Source of the DNA: Planctomycetota bacterium
Lineage (GTDB): Bacteria; Planctomycetota; UBA11346
NCBI GenBank assembly: GCA_013816485.1
Contig: JACDEI010000026.1
Coordinates: forward strand, 1 to 64,000
Direction: 5' to 3'
Length of the DNA: 64,000 nt
Shown here one piece after another: positions 1-8,493 of this stretch. Position 1 is the first letter of the stretch. Every line of letters begins with the position of its first letter. Position numbers and translations under genes: made by a program. The notes under the pieces were generated by a model. The model had not been told where the DNA came from and did not search any database. It saw only the letters and a list, made by a program, of their open reading frames with translations.

Positions 1-72
1 CCCACAGAGCCCACAGAGCCCACAGAGCCCACAGAGCCCACAGAGCCCACAGAGCCCACAGAGCCCACAGAG
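1..72. repeat. 9-bp minisatellite (cccacagag)x8
   Basis: Eight perfect copies of cccacagag run from the window edge, so the array may continue to the left. At 91-116 a degraded inverted version (ctctgcgggctctgtgg) follows, so the array and its complement could form a long hairpin. It resembles the gcagag-type repeat at 46851-46996. It encodes nothing recognisable. Confidence 0.9.
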
Positions 73-132
73 GAGAAGAACACGGCCTTCCTCTGTCACT
101 CTGCGGGCTCTGTGGCTAGGTTTTTTTTGGCT

Positions 133-437
133 CCTCGTCGTTCGTGGTGGAAACGATCCAGGGCAATGACGAATGGAGATGGCTGTATTTTGCGCCCCGT
201 CAGGGGCGGCATGGGAATAGCCCGGCACTTCAGTGCCGGGAACAGGGTTTCCATTACTCGTCGAGTCCCGGAGGGACGGCTGAAATTACCATGCATTTCA
301 GCCGTCCCTCCGGGACTCTGGGGGTTCTTCGTCCGGATTCCCAGCACTGAAGTGCTGGGCTATTTTCATGGCATCCCTCCGGGATGCTGAAGCCATACCA
401 CCAATCGATTGGCGAAAACATCCACCCCGAACGACAA
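133..437 (+). repeat. Palindromic dispersed element, copy A
   Basis: This non-coding element of about 305 bp has nested palindromes. The ends carry cctcgtcgttcgtggtgga and its approximate inverse. Inside are cccggcacttcagtgccggg, a central stem formed by gtcccggagggacggctgaa and ttcagccgtccctccgggac, and then cccagcactgaagtgctggg. An inverted full-length copy lies at 2657-2969 and a shorter core at 19271-19464. By eye copies A and B differ at roughly one position in ten. No frame encodes a plausible protein. Confidence 0.85.
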
Positions 438-576
438 AGAGCCTTTTTCTTCCCGTCGAGTCTTCGTCTTTCCAGCATTAGCGCGCCGTTCGCGCGTCAC
501 TGACAGCCGCGCGTCATGACGGCCTCGCCTGTCCAGATTGCCACTGCCGGAAACGTCCCCTGGCAGGACCGCTCGC

Positions 577-1797
577 GTGACCACCAGACCCATCCGTGCC
601 TTCACCCTCATCGAACTGCTGATGGTGATTACCATCATCCTGGTGCTCGCCGGGTTGATCATCAGCTTGATCAGCCCCGTGCGGGAGATGGTGAAGATCA
701 GCACCACCACCACCCGGATCAAAGCCATCGAGGCGAATCTGAGCCTGATTGGTCAGAACGAGGGCTCGGCGACCTTTCGTCTGCAGCAACTCAGCGAACA
801 TCAGGCCAGCGCGACACCGCCCGACAGCGAACCTGGGCTCGGTGGCATCATCCTCTTCGGGCCACCCGATCCCGCCGCCACTGGTGCTGCCGCCGGTCTG
901 CCGACGGTGGGCAAACGTCCGCCGCCACTCAGCGCGCTTGACTACGGCACCTGGGGCTGGCGCGGCCGTGGCCACCTGGCGTTCCCGTGGGGCAAACGAT
1001 TCCCTGATCCGAGCGCGGTGGGCACCGGCAGCACGTTGATGGGGCCCGAACGTTTCCGCCTGCGCGACCTCTCGCCTTTCAACACGCGCAAACTGCTGAA
1101 GATCGCCGGCATCCTGCCGAGCAAGCAAAGCGATGCGACGTGGGCGGAGACCCAGTACCTCACCAACCGCAAGACCAGCGAGTCATGGAACGACGCCTGG
1201 GGCCATCCGCTGGTGGTCGCGTCGGCGTTATACCAGCCGACATGGCGCTCCGCGCCGACGCCGACGGTTCCTGGTTGGATCGATGGCGCATGGCCGACGC
1301 CGCCGAGCGCCACCACGGCGATGGCTCCCGGCACACTGCCGATCCCGTTCGCATCCTACGGCCCAACCATGGAAACGCCCACCGCCGCGACCGATCGCAG
1401 CGCACGCAAGGCGCTGCTCGATCACCTCAAGCTCTACCAATACGACCGTAGCGTCTATATCTCTGTCGCCGCCGTCGGACCACGCGCGTGGGTCGATCCG
1501 GCGAAGCTGACCTCCACCGTGGCAAGTGATTGGGCCGACGACCCGACGACGCCGACCACGGGTACGCTCGACGACCTGTGGGCGCAGGCGAATTGGGTCT
1601 GCCAACAAGCCAAAGCCACCGCCTTCGACCAGGACTGGAACGAATGGTCGCTCGACACCCCGCGCTGGAAGAACGTCAAGGACGCCTACCTGACCAAAAG
1701 CAAACACGCGGCGGATGCGAACCGGATGTTCTATGACGCGGATTATGATGATGATTACGCGCGGTGTCTGTTGACGGCGCCGCTGGAAGTGAAGTAG
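577..1797 (+). CDS. Type II secretion-like pseudopilin, orphan paralogue
   Basis: The N-terminus MTTRPIRA|FTLIELLMV is a class III prepilin signal: a short basic leader, a cleavage site before Phe, Glu at mature position 5 and a hydrophobic helix of about 20 residues. The mature protein should be inserted in the inner membrane and enter a pseudopilus. The remaining roughly 380 residues are a large globular domain. They match the pseudopilin at 57953-59200 over most of their length, with shared stretches GSATFRLQQL, PFNTRKLLKI, WNDAWGHPLVV and SVYI. The GTG start at 577 is preferred because AGGA lies 8 nt upstream and the leader has normal length. An in-frame TTG at 538 would add 13 residues. 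No other pilus gene is adjacent. The gene lies between palindromic elements A and B. Confidence 0.88.
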   Translation: MTTRPIRAFTLIELLMVITIILVLAGLIISLISPVREMVKISTTTTRIKAIEANLSLIGQNEGSATFRLQQLSEHQASATPPDSEPGLGGIILFGPPDPAATGAAAGLPTVGKRPPPLSALDYGTWGWRGRGHLAFPWGKRFPDPSAVGTGSTLMGPERFRLRDLSPFNTRKLLKIAGILPSKQSDATWAETQYLTNRKTSESWNDAWGHPLVVASALYQPTWRSAPTPTVPGWIDGAWPTPPSATTAMAPGTLPIPFASYGPTMETPTAATDRSARKALLDHLKLYQYDRSVYISVAAVGPRAWVDPAKLTSTVASDWADDPTTPTTGTLDDLWAQANWVCQQAKATAFDQDWNEWSLDTPRWKNVKDAYLTKSKHAADANRMFYDADYDDDYARCLLTAPLEVK

Positions 1798-2152
1798 ACG
1801 CAGAATCCGCTGCCGCATTCCAGGATCGCGAGGGCCGTACCGACCGGCGTATCCCGTATCTGGCACATTGCATTGGTCATCCGGGCGTGGTGGTCGATTG
1901 CGCAACACCCGACACCCCGACCCGGCCTCGCGCACCGCCATCGGGCCTGTCCGATTGGCACGCGGGTCGCTATAGCCTCAGCGGGAGACAGACGAACAGC
2001 GTGCGCTTCACGCATCGAACCATGACTGCCCCAGTGGCACTCAGAACCTCGACGCACAAGCGGAGCGCCTGACATCACACCACGGAAACTCCGCCCAGGA
2101 GAAATCCACGGTTAAGTCACTTTCGTCTGTCTCCCATTTTTCTCTCCGCTTT
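1798..2152. other. Intergenic, no supported gene
   Basis: About 355 bases lie between the orphan pseudopilin and the candidate structured RNA. Open frames here have no recognisable motifs, and no good ribosome binding site or repeat was seen. The last 40 bases (2115-2150) are pyrimidine-rich and could contain the promoter of the RNA, but no clear -35/-10 pair can be named. Confidence 0.5.
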
Positions 2153-2301
2153 GGGGGAGGAGAACGATCGGAGTGAACCAACGCGGTAGCCACCGGGCGT
2201 CAGCCTGACGGAACAAGGCGAAGGTGCCAGCACTGCCGGATTGAGGTCCGTACCGGACCCTTAATCGGCAAGGCCGAAGTCGTCCTTCTCCCCATTTTTT
2301 T
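2153..2301 (+). ncRNA. Candidate structured RNA ending in a U-run
   Basis: A long closing stem pairs 2154-2167 (ggggaggagaacga) with 2280-2293 (tcgtccttctcccc) with one mismatch. It is followed directly by a run of seven Ts (2295-2301), as in an intrinsic terminator. Inside, 2168-2171 can pair with 2274-2277, cgtca/tgacg (2198-2210) forms a small hairpin, cacc/ggtg (2191-2194 with 2223-2226) can pair, and a strong hairpin spans 2235-2269 around a tac loop. It lies 30 nt upstream of the small membrane peptide gene, so it could be a leader that ends transcription or a free RNA. I could not match it to a riboswitch class I know. Confidence 0.5.
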
Positions 2302-2330
2302 CAGTCCGACCTCAAACCCAGGAGTCTCCC

Positions 2331-2486
2331 ATGCCACTCATCGCAATCGTTCTCGTCCTGCTGCTGTTGTTCGGTGGCGGTGGATTCTATTTTGGTGGAC
2401 CGGCGTTTGGCGGCGGCGCCATCGGCCTCGTCCTGCTGATCGCCGTGATCATTTACTTCGCGGGCGGGTTTCGTTCGCGAGCATGA
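2331..2486 (+). CDS. 51-residue hydrophobic Gly-rich membrane peptide
   Basis: The ATG is preceded by AGGAG 6 nt upstream (2320-2324), a strong ribosome binding site. The product has two hydrophobic segments, about residues 3-14 and 30-44, separated by a Gly/Phe/Tyr-rich linker (GGGGFYFGGPAFGGG), and ends in a short basic tail (FRSRA). It is therefore probably an inner-membrane hairpin. It looks like the small Gly/Leu-rich DUF3309-type peptides, but the match is only by general pattern. A hairpin terminator follows at 2514. Position right after a structured RNA suggests regulated expression. Function unknown. Confidence 0.72.
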   Translation: MPLIAIVLVLLLLFGGGGFYFGGPAFGGGAIGLVLLIAVIIYFAGGFRSRA

Positions 2487-2513
2487 TCGCGAACTCGTCC
2501 TCGTCTGACGGAA

Positions 2514-2566
2514 AAAGCTGCGGGTGGGTAAGGGTGAGCACATCGATGCCCACCCCGCAGCTTTGT
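2514..2566 (+). terminator. Hairpin terminator after small peptide gene
   Basis: aaagctgcgggtggg (2514-2528) pairs with cccaccccgcagcttt (2549-2564) with one bulged base, enclosing a loop of about 20 nt, and is followed by gtt. The T-run is weak, so termination efficiency is uncertain. Confidence 0.55.
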
Positions 2567-2656
2567 TCCTGAAGAGTGGTTTCAAAAACCATTTGCCGAG
2601 CGAGCGCGGTCAGCGTCGAGCGAGACACACCTCTTCGGGGCACTTAGATAAGGGTA

Positions 2657-2969
2657 CCTCGTCGTTCGTGGTGGATGTTTTCGCCAATCGATAGGTGGTC
2701 GGGCTTCAGCATCCCGGAGGGATGCATTGAGAATAGCCCAGCACTTCAGTGCTGGGAATCCGAACGAAAGAGCCTCCAGAGTCCCGGAGGGACGGCTGAA
2801 ATGCCTGATAATTTCAGCCGTCCCTCCGAGACTCGACTGATAATGGACGCCCTGTTCCCGGCACTGAAGTGCCGGGCTATTTCCATGCCCCCCCCCTGAC
2901 GGGGTGCCAAACACATGCATCTCCATTCGTCATGGCCCTGGATCGTTTCCACCGCGAACGACGATGAGG
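2657..2969 (-). repeat. Palindromic dispersed element, copy B (inverted)
   Basis: The reverse complement of this block follows copy A (133-437) from end to end, including the end motif with gtcgttcg, the stretch ggaaacgatccaggg, both cggcact/agtgccg palindromes and the central cggagggacggctgaa stem. A C-run (2887-2895) in the small hairpin near one end is longer than in copy A. A and B are in opposite orientation and enclose 2.2 kb. Confidence 0.85.
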
Positions 2970-3608
2970 CTTAGAAAGACGATCACTTTGGCGCGGAGGG
3001 CGAACGCTGCTAGCCGGATGCGCTTCGGGCATCCGGCTAGCAGCGTGGCCGCAGGCCATGGCGAGTACCAAACTGATCGGCTGACGCCGCCGCTGTCGAC
3101 GAGGGCGGGGCACGGTAGCAGCGGTTTTTTCACACCACTCGTTCGTCCCAACTCACGTGCCGCGTCGTTCAACGTTCGGCACTGATTTGGCGCTATTCGT
3201 GCCAATTGCTCATCGCCGTTACAACCGCTCTTATCCCGACAGTAGCGACCACGCGCCGGCAATCGAACGGAGCATGATCGGTGCAGAGTGGCCACACCCT
3301 GCATTCCGAGGCGAAGATTGAGCTAGCGACTGGTTACATGCAGCGTCCTTTGCCGGGCAGCAGTCCTCGTCTGTTTGTTGATTAGCGAAGCGATCGCGGG
3401 GTGGCTAATTTTCCCTGGTTTAGTATATCCGTTCGGGAAGCGGCGTCTTGGCTCGGTGACTTCTCAACGCTCACACACCCCCGGATTACCTCATGGATGT
3501 CGATACCAGCATAACCGCACTCCCAAAGGCCACGTCGAGGTCGATCACGTCTGCAAAAAACCGACGAGCTCCAAGAACGCCGACCAGCGACGCGCCTTGG
3601 TGGGCGTA
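2970..3608. other. Gene-free stretch upstream of the CheB-CheR kinase
   Basis: About 640 bases without a convincing gene. An open frame in phase with the kinase extends back to a TTG at 3375, but the 78 extra residues are basic, lack family similarity and have no ribosome binding site. The stretch holds the perfect hairpin at 3004-3046. The kinase promoter is presumably here but cannot be pinned down. Confidence 0.5.
3004..3046. repeat. Perfect 18-bp inverted repeat, REP-like
   Basis: acgctgctagccggatgc (3004-3021) and gcatccggctagcagcgt (3029-3046) are exact inverses around a 7-nt loop (gcttcgg region). No T-run follows on either side, so it is more like a REP palindrome or a protein-binding site than a terminator. 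Confidence 0.75.
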
Positions 3609-6600
3609 ATGTCTCCTGAGCCGTTGACGGCGGCGTCAGACGGTGCCCCGTTCCCGATCGTCGGCGTTGGCTCATCCGCTGGCGGCTTGGATGCCCTGAC
3701 AAGCTTCCTCTCCAAGCTGCCCACGAACACGGGCATGGCGTTCGTTTTCATCCAGCACTTAGACCCGACTCACGACAGTCAACTGCCCCACATTCTATCA
3801 CGTCTCACCAGCCTGCCGATCCACCCAGCCAATGACGGTGTGGAGTTACTTCCCGATCACATCTACATCATCACGCCCAACACCAGCCTCACGGTCGAGC
3901 AGGGAATCCTGCGCACAGCCCCACGCGATGAAGCGCCAAAACCACACCTGTCGATCGACTTTTTCTTCCAATCCTTGGCCCGCGCCCGCCCCGGCCGGAT
4001 CATCGGCGTAGTCCTATCAGGCACGGGAACCGATGGCACCCTTGGCCTCGCCGCGATCAAAGCTTCCGGGGGCCTCACCTTCGCTCAGGACGACACCGCC
4101 GAGCACGGCGGCATGCCGAAACATGCCATCGAAAACGGCTGCGTCGATGTCGTCCTGCCGCCAGACGAGATCGCCCAGGAAATTGAGAAGCTCGCCCACA
4201 ACGGCTTCCCAGCCATACGTGAAGTACTCCCCGTGCTGGCGGGGACCGACGATACCGACGGCGCAGACGACATCGCCGCGCTTCCAGAGGACGAACGGCC
4301 CATCAGCGCGATCATCGACATGGTACGGACGCGTGTGGGAATCGACTTCTCGCAGTACCGGCCCACGACCATCAAGCGTCGGCTTCTGAGACGTCTCGGC
4401 CTGCTCAATCTGCCGTCGCTCGCAGAGTACGAGCGGTACATCGCGGGGCATCCAGAGGAAACCACCGCGTTGGTCAAGGATCTACTCATCAACGTGACGA
4501 GCTTCTACCGCGACGGAGCCACGTTCGCGGCCCTGCCAACGCTCATATTCCCAGCGCTCACGAAAGGGCGCCTATCGACTGATCCCATTCGCATCTGGGT
4601 GGCAGGGTGCTCGACCGGCCAGGAAGTGTATTCGATCGCCATCGAGCTGTTGGAGTATCTCAGAGGCTCCCCGTCGAGCCCGTCCATCCAGATGTTCGGC
4701 TCCGACATCAGCGAGTGGGCGCTGTCCAGGGCGCGAGCCGGCTGCTACTCCGCGGCGGCCGTCACGGACATCCCACCCGATCGACTTGCACGCTACTTCA
4801 CCATCGAGCCGCTTGGCTATCGGATCCATAAGTCTGTCCGTGATCTGTGCGTATTCGCCAAGCACGATGTGACCGCTGATGTACCCTTCTCGAAGATTGA
4901 TCTGATCAGTTGCCGCAACCTGCTCATCTATCTGGCGCCGGCCCTGCAGGCCAAGGTCTTTCGCACCTTCCACTTCGCCATGCAGCCAGGTGGCATGCTG
5001 CTACTCGGGTCGGCGGAGTCGGTCGGGCGATCGTCCCACATGTTCGGAACCGTCGATGAAAAGAAGCGCATCTTCAAGAAAATGCAGACGACTCGCCATA
5101 TCGGCCTGCCTCCTCTTACCATCAAGCGCGAAGTGAATCCGGACATGCAGCCCCCAGCACACCCCTCAACTCCCACCGTGAGCGACTTTCAGCGCGCCGC
5201 TGACCGAATCGTTCTCGGACGCTTCGCTCCTGCCGGGGTGCTGATCAATGAGTCGATGGACATCATCCAATTCCGGGGGCAGACGCATTCGTTCCTCGAA
5301 CCGGCTCAAGGCGAAGCGAGCCTCCATCTCCTCACCATGGTCCCGTTCGGTGTCGCCGATGCGCTCAAGTCGGCGATCAGCGAAGCCATCGAGCATAAGG
5401 TTCCCGTTCGTCGTGAGCGGGTACCGATGCGGCGGGGGGAACACTTCCGCGAAATCGCCTTCGAGGTCATTCCTGTTCTGATGCCTGACGGGCATGCTGG
5501 TTCATTTTTGATCTTGCTCGAGGAACAGGACAAAACCATTCCTACCGCGCCGTCTGCACCAGCAGGGGCTCCTGCTCATGACGCCCGGATGTCAGCCGAC
5601 GCCCGTGAGGTTCTGCAACTGCGCACCGAGCTGACCGCCGCAACGGGGCACATTCAATCCCTCGGCGAGCAGAACCGCACCCTTGCGGAACAACTCCGAG
5701 CGGCAACGGAAGAAACGTCTTCCACCAATGAGGAATTCCGCAGCACGAACGAGGAACTGCAAACCGCGAAGGAGGAAGTGGACGCGACCAACGAAGAGCT
5801 GATCACCGTCAATGAGGAGCTGCGAAACAGCAACCAGTCACTTGCCAAGACCATGGAATTGACCGCAGCTATCGTTGAGACGATGCGTTACCCACTTCTG
5901 GTGTTGGATGCCGAACTCAACGTCGAGAGCGCCAATTTGGCCTTCTTGACTGCGTTTCGCGTAACGGCCGAGCACACGCTCGGTAGGCGAATCTACCAAC
6001 TCGGAAATGGCCAGTGGGACATACCGGAGTTGCGACGTCTTCTAGAGGACATCCTGCCTCACAACTCGGCCTTCGATGATTTTCAGGTGACCCATGATTT
6101 CAGCAAAATCGGCCGCAGAACCATGCTGATGAATGCTCGCCGACTCCAGGGGGTACTTCCCCAGCCGCGTATCGTGCTGGTGATCGCTGATATCACGGAA
6201 CAAAACCGCGTGGCGGATGACCTCAAATCGACGTCCCAAGAACTGCTTCGTTCCAACGCCGAGCTTGACCAATTTGCCGCCGTGGCCTCGCACGATTTGC
6301 AAGAACCGCTGCGCATGATCTCGAACTACATCCAGTTGCTTGAGCGCGGATATGCCGCGACTTTCGATGATAAGGCGCGCCTATACATGGGATTTGTGAC
6401 TTCGGGTGCCATACGCATGTCAGTTATGATCAACGCCATCCTGGCGTACTCACGACTTGGACATCAAGGGTCTGGTTTCACCCTGGCCGAATCCGACATC
6501 TCGCTGCACAACGCGCTGGCGAACCTCAAGCACAAGATTGAGGAAGCTAAAGCAACGATCACCGAGGACCATCTGCCGAAAGTCATTGCGAACGCCGAGC

Positions 6601-6965
6601 AGTTGACGCAGTTGTTTCAGAACCTGATTTCCAACGCCTTAAAGTTCCGCAGCGACAAGCGACCAGCGACCGTGCACGTCAGCGCAGTAGAGTCAGAGCA
6701 CGAGTGGACCTTCGCGGTCGCCGACAACGGCATCGGCATGGAACAGGAGCACTTCGGAAAAATCTTCCAAATGTTCCAACGACTTAATTCCGCGAAGCAG
6801 TACCCAGGGACCGGCATCGGACTGGCAACGTGCAAGAAGATTGTCGAACACCATAGCGGGCGCATCTGGGTCGAATCGCAACTCGATGTCGGATCGACCT
6901 TCAGCTTTACGCTGCCAAAATCAACGACTCTATCGAGTGCTTCGGGGCGGCTGACTGCGGTGTGA
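3609..6965 (+). CDS. CheB-CheR-coiled coil-PAS-histidine kinase fusion
   Basis: A predicted cytosolic signalling protein of 1118 residues with four parts. Residues 15-195 are a CheB methylesterase domain with the nucleophile motif GSSAGG, the His in IQHLD and the Asp in SGTGTDGTLG. Residues 235-500 are a CheR methyltransferase with the SAM motif VAGCSTGQEVYS and SCRNLLIYL. Residues 580-770 carry a polar coiled coil full of NEEL/NEEF repeats and a PAS-like region. The C-terminal 230 residues are a histidine kinase: phospho-acceptor His in VASHDLQEPLR, N box NLISNALKF, G boxes DNGIGM and GTGIGLA. The family couples receptor methylation chemistry to phosphotransfer, but no chemoreceptor or CheA is in the window. 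ATG 3609 starts right before the CheB domain. The stop overlaps a CheB stub, and a receiver gene follows on the other strand. Confidence 0.92.
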   Translation: MSPEPLTAASDGAPFPIVGVGSSAGGLDALTSFLSKLPTNTGMAFVFIQHLDPTHDSQLPHILSRLTSLPIHPANDGVELLPDHIYIITPNTSLTVEQGILRTAPRDEAPKPHLSIDFFFQSLARARPGRIIGVVLSGTGTDGTLGLAAIKASGGLTFAQDDTAEHGGMPKHAIENGCVDVVLPPDEIAQEIEKLAHNGFPAIREVLPVLAGTDDTDGADDIAALPEDERPISAIIDMVRTRVGIDFSQYRPTTIKRRLLRRLGLLNLPSLAEYERYIAGHPEETTALVKDLLINVTSFYRDGATFAALPTLIFPALTKGRLSTDPIRIWVAGCSTGQEVYSIAIELLEYLRGSPSSPSIQMFGSDISEWALSRARAGCYSAAAVTDIPPDRLARYFTIEPLGYRIHKSVRDLCVFAKHDVTADVPFSKIDLISCRNLLIYLAPALQAKVFRTFHFAMQPGGMLLLGSAESVGRSSHMFGTVDEKKRIFKKMQTTRHIGLPPLTIKREVNPDMQPPAHPSTPTVSDFQRAADRIVLGRFAPAGVLINESMDIIQFRGQTHSFLEPAQGEASLHLLTMVPFGVADALKSAISEAIEHKVPVRRERVPMRRGEHFREIAFEVIPVLMPDGHAGSFLILLEEQDKTIPTAPSAPAGAPAHDARMSADAREVLQLRTELTAATGHIQSLGEQNRTLAEQLRAATEETSSTNEEFRSTNEELQTAKEEVDATNEELITVNEELRNSNQSLAKTMELTAAIVETMRYPLLVLDAELNVESANLAFLTAFRVTAEHTLGRRIYQLGNGQWDIPELRRLLEDILPHNSAFDDFQVTHDFSKIGRRTMLMNARRLQGVLPQPRIVLVIADITEQNRVADDLKSTSQELLRSNAELDQFAAVASHDLQEPLRMISNYIQLLERGYAATFDDKARLYMGFVTSGAIRMSVMINAILAYSRLGHQGSGFTLAESDISLHNALANLKHKIEEAKATITEDHLPKVIANAEQLTQLFQNLISNALKFRSDKRPATVHVSAVESEHEWTFAVADNGIGMEQEHFGKIFQMFQRLNSAKQYPGTGIGLATCKKIVEHHSGRIWVESQLDVGSTFSFTLPKSTTLSSASGRLTAV

Positions 6966-7055
6966 ACAACGCCAAGCCGCATTGCGATCTCGTCGTCATC
7001 GGCGCGTCTGCGGGCGGCGTGCTGGCGCTAAGAGGGCTGCTCGAAGCCCTGCCTA
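6962..7055 (+). pseudogene. Truncated CheB methylesterase stub
   Basis: A GTG at 6962 overlaps the stop of the kinase fusion. The frame starts like a CheB catalytic domain: HCDLVVIGASAGGVLALRGL carries the GxSxGG nucleophile motif. After about 30 residues the family pattern stops, at the point where the convergent receiver gene ends (7053). The rest of the open frame is the receiver gene read backwards. It is best explained as the 5' remnant of a second CheB gene cut off by a rearrangement or insertion. Confidence 0.65.
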
Positions 7056-7550
7056 GGGATGAAGGCGCAGTTCGCCTTCCGCATGCACTTCCGGCTTATC
7101 GTCTGTTGGCGACGCCTGGAGGTTTTTCCTGTTCGCATCGGCGCTTTTCATCAGCAGATCGGCCAATTCCAAAAACCCTTCCCAGACCATGGGCTTCACC
7201 AAGAAACTCTCGGGAGAAATTACCGTGTCTTTTTTAAGGGCGGTATATTCATGCTCGGATGCAAAGATGTACACTGGCGTATCTTTGTAGGTTTCAGATC
7301 CACGGATAAACTCGATTAGCTGTAATCCGGTGACTACAGGCAGGTGGGTATCCAGCAATATGCAGTGCGGTGGTGGAACGTCCTTAACCGTCGCTTTGAC
7401 TTCAAAATAATGCAAGGCCTTGGCCCCGTTCTCAACGATCACAAGAGTGGCATCGTGGTGCCGCTCTGTCAGCGCCTCCTTTAGCAGGAGGGCGTCACCC
7501 TGATTGTCCTCAACATAGATAATCGTCGAAATATTTTTGGTGGCTGTCAT
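7053..7550 (-). CDS. Single-domain response regulator (Rcp1-like)
   Basis: A 165-residue receiver protein with no output domain. The acidic pair lies in YVEDNQGDALLL, the phospho-acceptor Asp in CILLDTHLPVVTG and the conserved Lys in FLVKPM. Family members of this form pass phosphate from hybrid or phytochrome-type kinases, so the adjacent CheB-CheR kinase, encoded convergently, is a natural partner. ATG 7550 (MTATKNISTIIYVEDN) is chosen because translation from farther upstream would add about 100 residues of non-family sequence. The ribosome binding site is weak (GAAAG). The gene ends at the junction with the CheB stub. Confidence 0.85.
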   Translation of the reverse strand: MTATKNISTIIYVEDNQGDALLLKEALTERHHDATLVIVENGAKALHYFEVKATVKDVPPPHCILLDTHLPVVTGLQLIEFIRGSETYKDTPVYIFASEHEYTALKKDTVISPESFLVKPMVWEGFLELADLLMKSADANRKNLQASPTDDKPEVHAEGELRLHP

Positions 7551-8053
7551 GGTACTTTCAATCGTAGTCACGACGCTGAATTGCGTTATGATATTCAAAA
7601 AACTCTTCCACAGCGTTCTGAAGACTGGGTAACGTCCTAATCGTTTCGCAAATTGGAAAGTGGCATCGAAGGCCGGCAAGTTTTCTGGCACCATCCACGA
7701 ACGACTTCCCAACCCGAGGACCGCATGACGACCCAAGCAGACGCGACCGTAACGAAGGTGAGGTCGAAAAATGTACCCGCCCTGAGGTGGGAGTCCTCGA
7801 GATCCTGGGGGGTTACGCATCCACAGATCAACGATGGTCCCCAATGGCATAAGTTGCGCTCAGATTCTGCGGACCACCGACCTATCGTCATGCGGTGGGG
7901 ATGAGGCATCATGTCCGAGCTCACCGTCATTCCCGTTGCCAATCCCATCGCCGAGGTGCCAGAGATAGGCGCAGCACCAGATCAGGCACCCTCACTGAGC
8001 GCTCGCTGGGTGACGGATCGCTTCCAATCTCTCCACCACAGCGGGGCCACCCT
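7551..8053. other. Gene-free or weakly coding stretch
   Basis: About 500 bases between the receiver gene and a small protein gene. A possible 55-codon frame starts at ATG 7911 (MSELTVIPVANPIAEVPEIG) after a purine-rich stretch and ends near 8078, overlapping the next gene. It has no recognisable family and may be chance. Nothing else is supported. Confidence 0.4.
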
Positions 8054-8311
8054 ATGCGTTATACCATTTCTGCCTTAGCCACGAGTGAACCGCTTATTGA
8101 AGTGCTGCGACAGCATCTTCTTGCCGTGGGCGCTCCCAATGAGGCGATCATGATCGCCAGCACGGATCGCAATGGACTTTCCCTGGCTCAGGTATCCGTA
8201 AAAACCGATGATCTCGATGCTTCCCAATCCTATCGCCGAGCCATGGAGTTAGATGGCGGAACCCAGATAACTTCCAGTGAGGAATCATCGGTGCTCAACG
8301 TGATACCGTGA
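8054..8311 (+). CDS. Small hypothetical protein, 85 residues
   Basis: From ATG 8054 the product begins MRYTISALATSEPLIEVLRQ and has alternating hydrophobic strands and a helix, so it looks like a folded soluble alpha/beta protein. The order strand, helix, MIASTDRNG, AQVSVKTDD and a final acidic segment recalls the ferredoxin-like fold of stress proteins, but no family can be named. There is no signal peptide or membrane segment. It stands alone between the receiver gene and the membrane esterase. The codon pattern looks coding, but the call rests mainly on the open frame. Confidence 0.45.
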   Translation: MRYTISALATSEPLIEVLRQHLLAVGAPNEAIMIASTDRNGLSLAQVSVKTDDLDASQSYRRAMELDGGTQITSSEESSVLNVIP

Positions 8312-8421
8312 ATAAAGTCTATGCCGCCAGGACTTCCAACAGGTGATCGTGTCGCGTGCTTCGGCTGTGCCTTGAACGATTTCGCCCGGAAAGAACTTGT
8401 GGGCGTAAGGAGACACGTTTC

Positions 8422-8493
8422 ATGAATGCGGTCGGGGCGTTGGACGTGCAGAGAGACCACAATGGCCGTCGCTCGCTCGCGAAGACCGTATGA
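8422..8493 (+). CDS. 23-residue leader peptide upstream of the esterase
   Basis: An ATG at 8422 follows AAGGAG (8407-8412), one of the best ribosome binding sites in this region, while the esterase behind it has none nearby. The 23-codon frame (MNAVGALDVQRDHNGRRSLA, then KTV) ends in TGA 8491-8493, which overlaps the esterase ATG (8490) as ATGA. This arrangement is typical of translational coupling. The peptide itself has no known relative. Confidence 0.45.
   Translation: MNAVGALDVQRDHNGRRSLAKTV

Noticed and set aside
538-576. TTG 538 as the start of the orphan pseudopilin
   Set aside because: It would give an over-long prepilin leader and has no ribosome binding site; GTG 577 has AGGA at the right distance.
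2153-2301. SRP RNA or cobalamin riboswitch
   Set aside because: The SRP tetraloop core and the B12 box are both absent. The pairing scheme is multi-branched, unlike the rod of SRP RNA.
3375-3608. N-terminal extension of the CheB-CheR kinase from a TTG at 3375
   Set aside because: The 78 added residues are basic and unlike CheB, there is no ribosome binding site, and ATG 3609 directly precedes the CheB domain.
6962-7237. A functional 91-residue CheB-like protein
   Set aside because: Only the first 30 residues fit CheB; the rest is the antisense of the receiver gene, and the catalytic His and Asp are missing.
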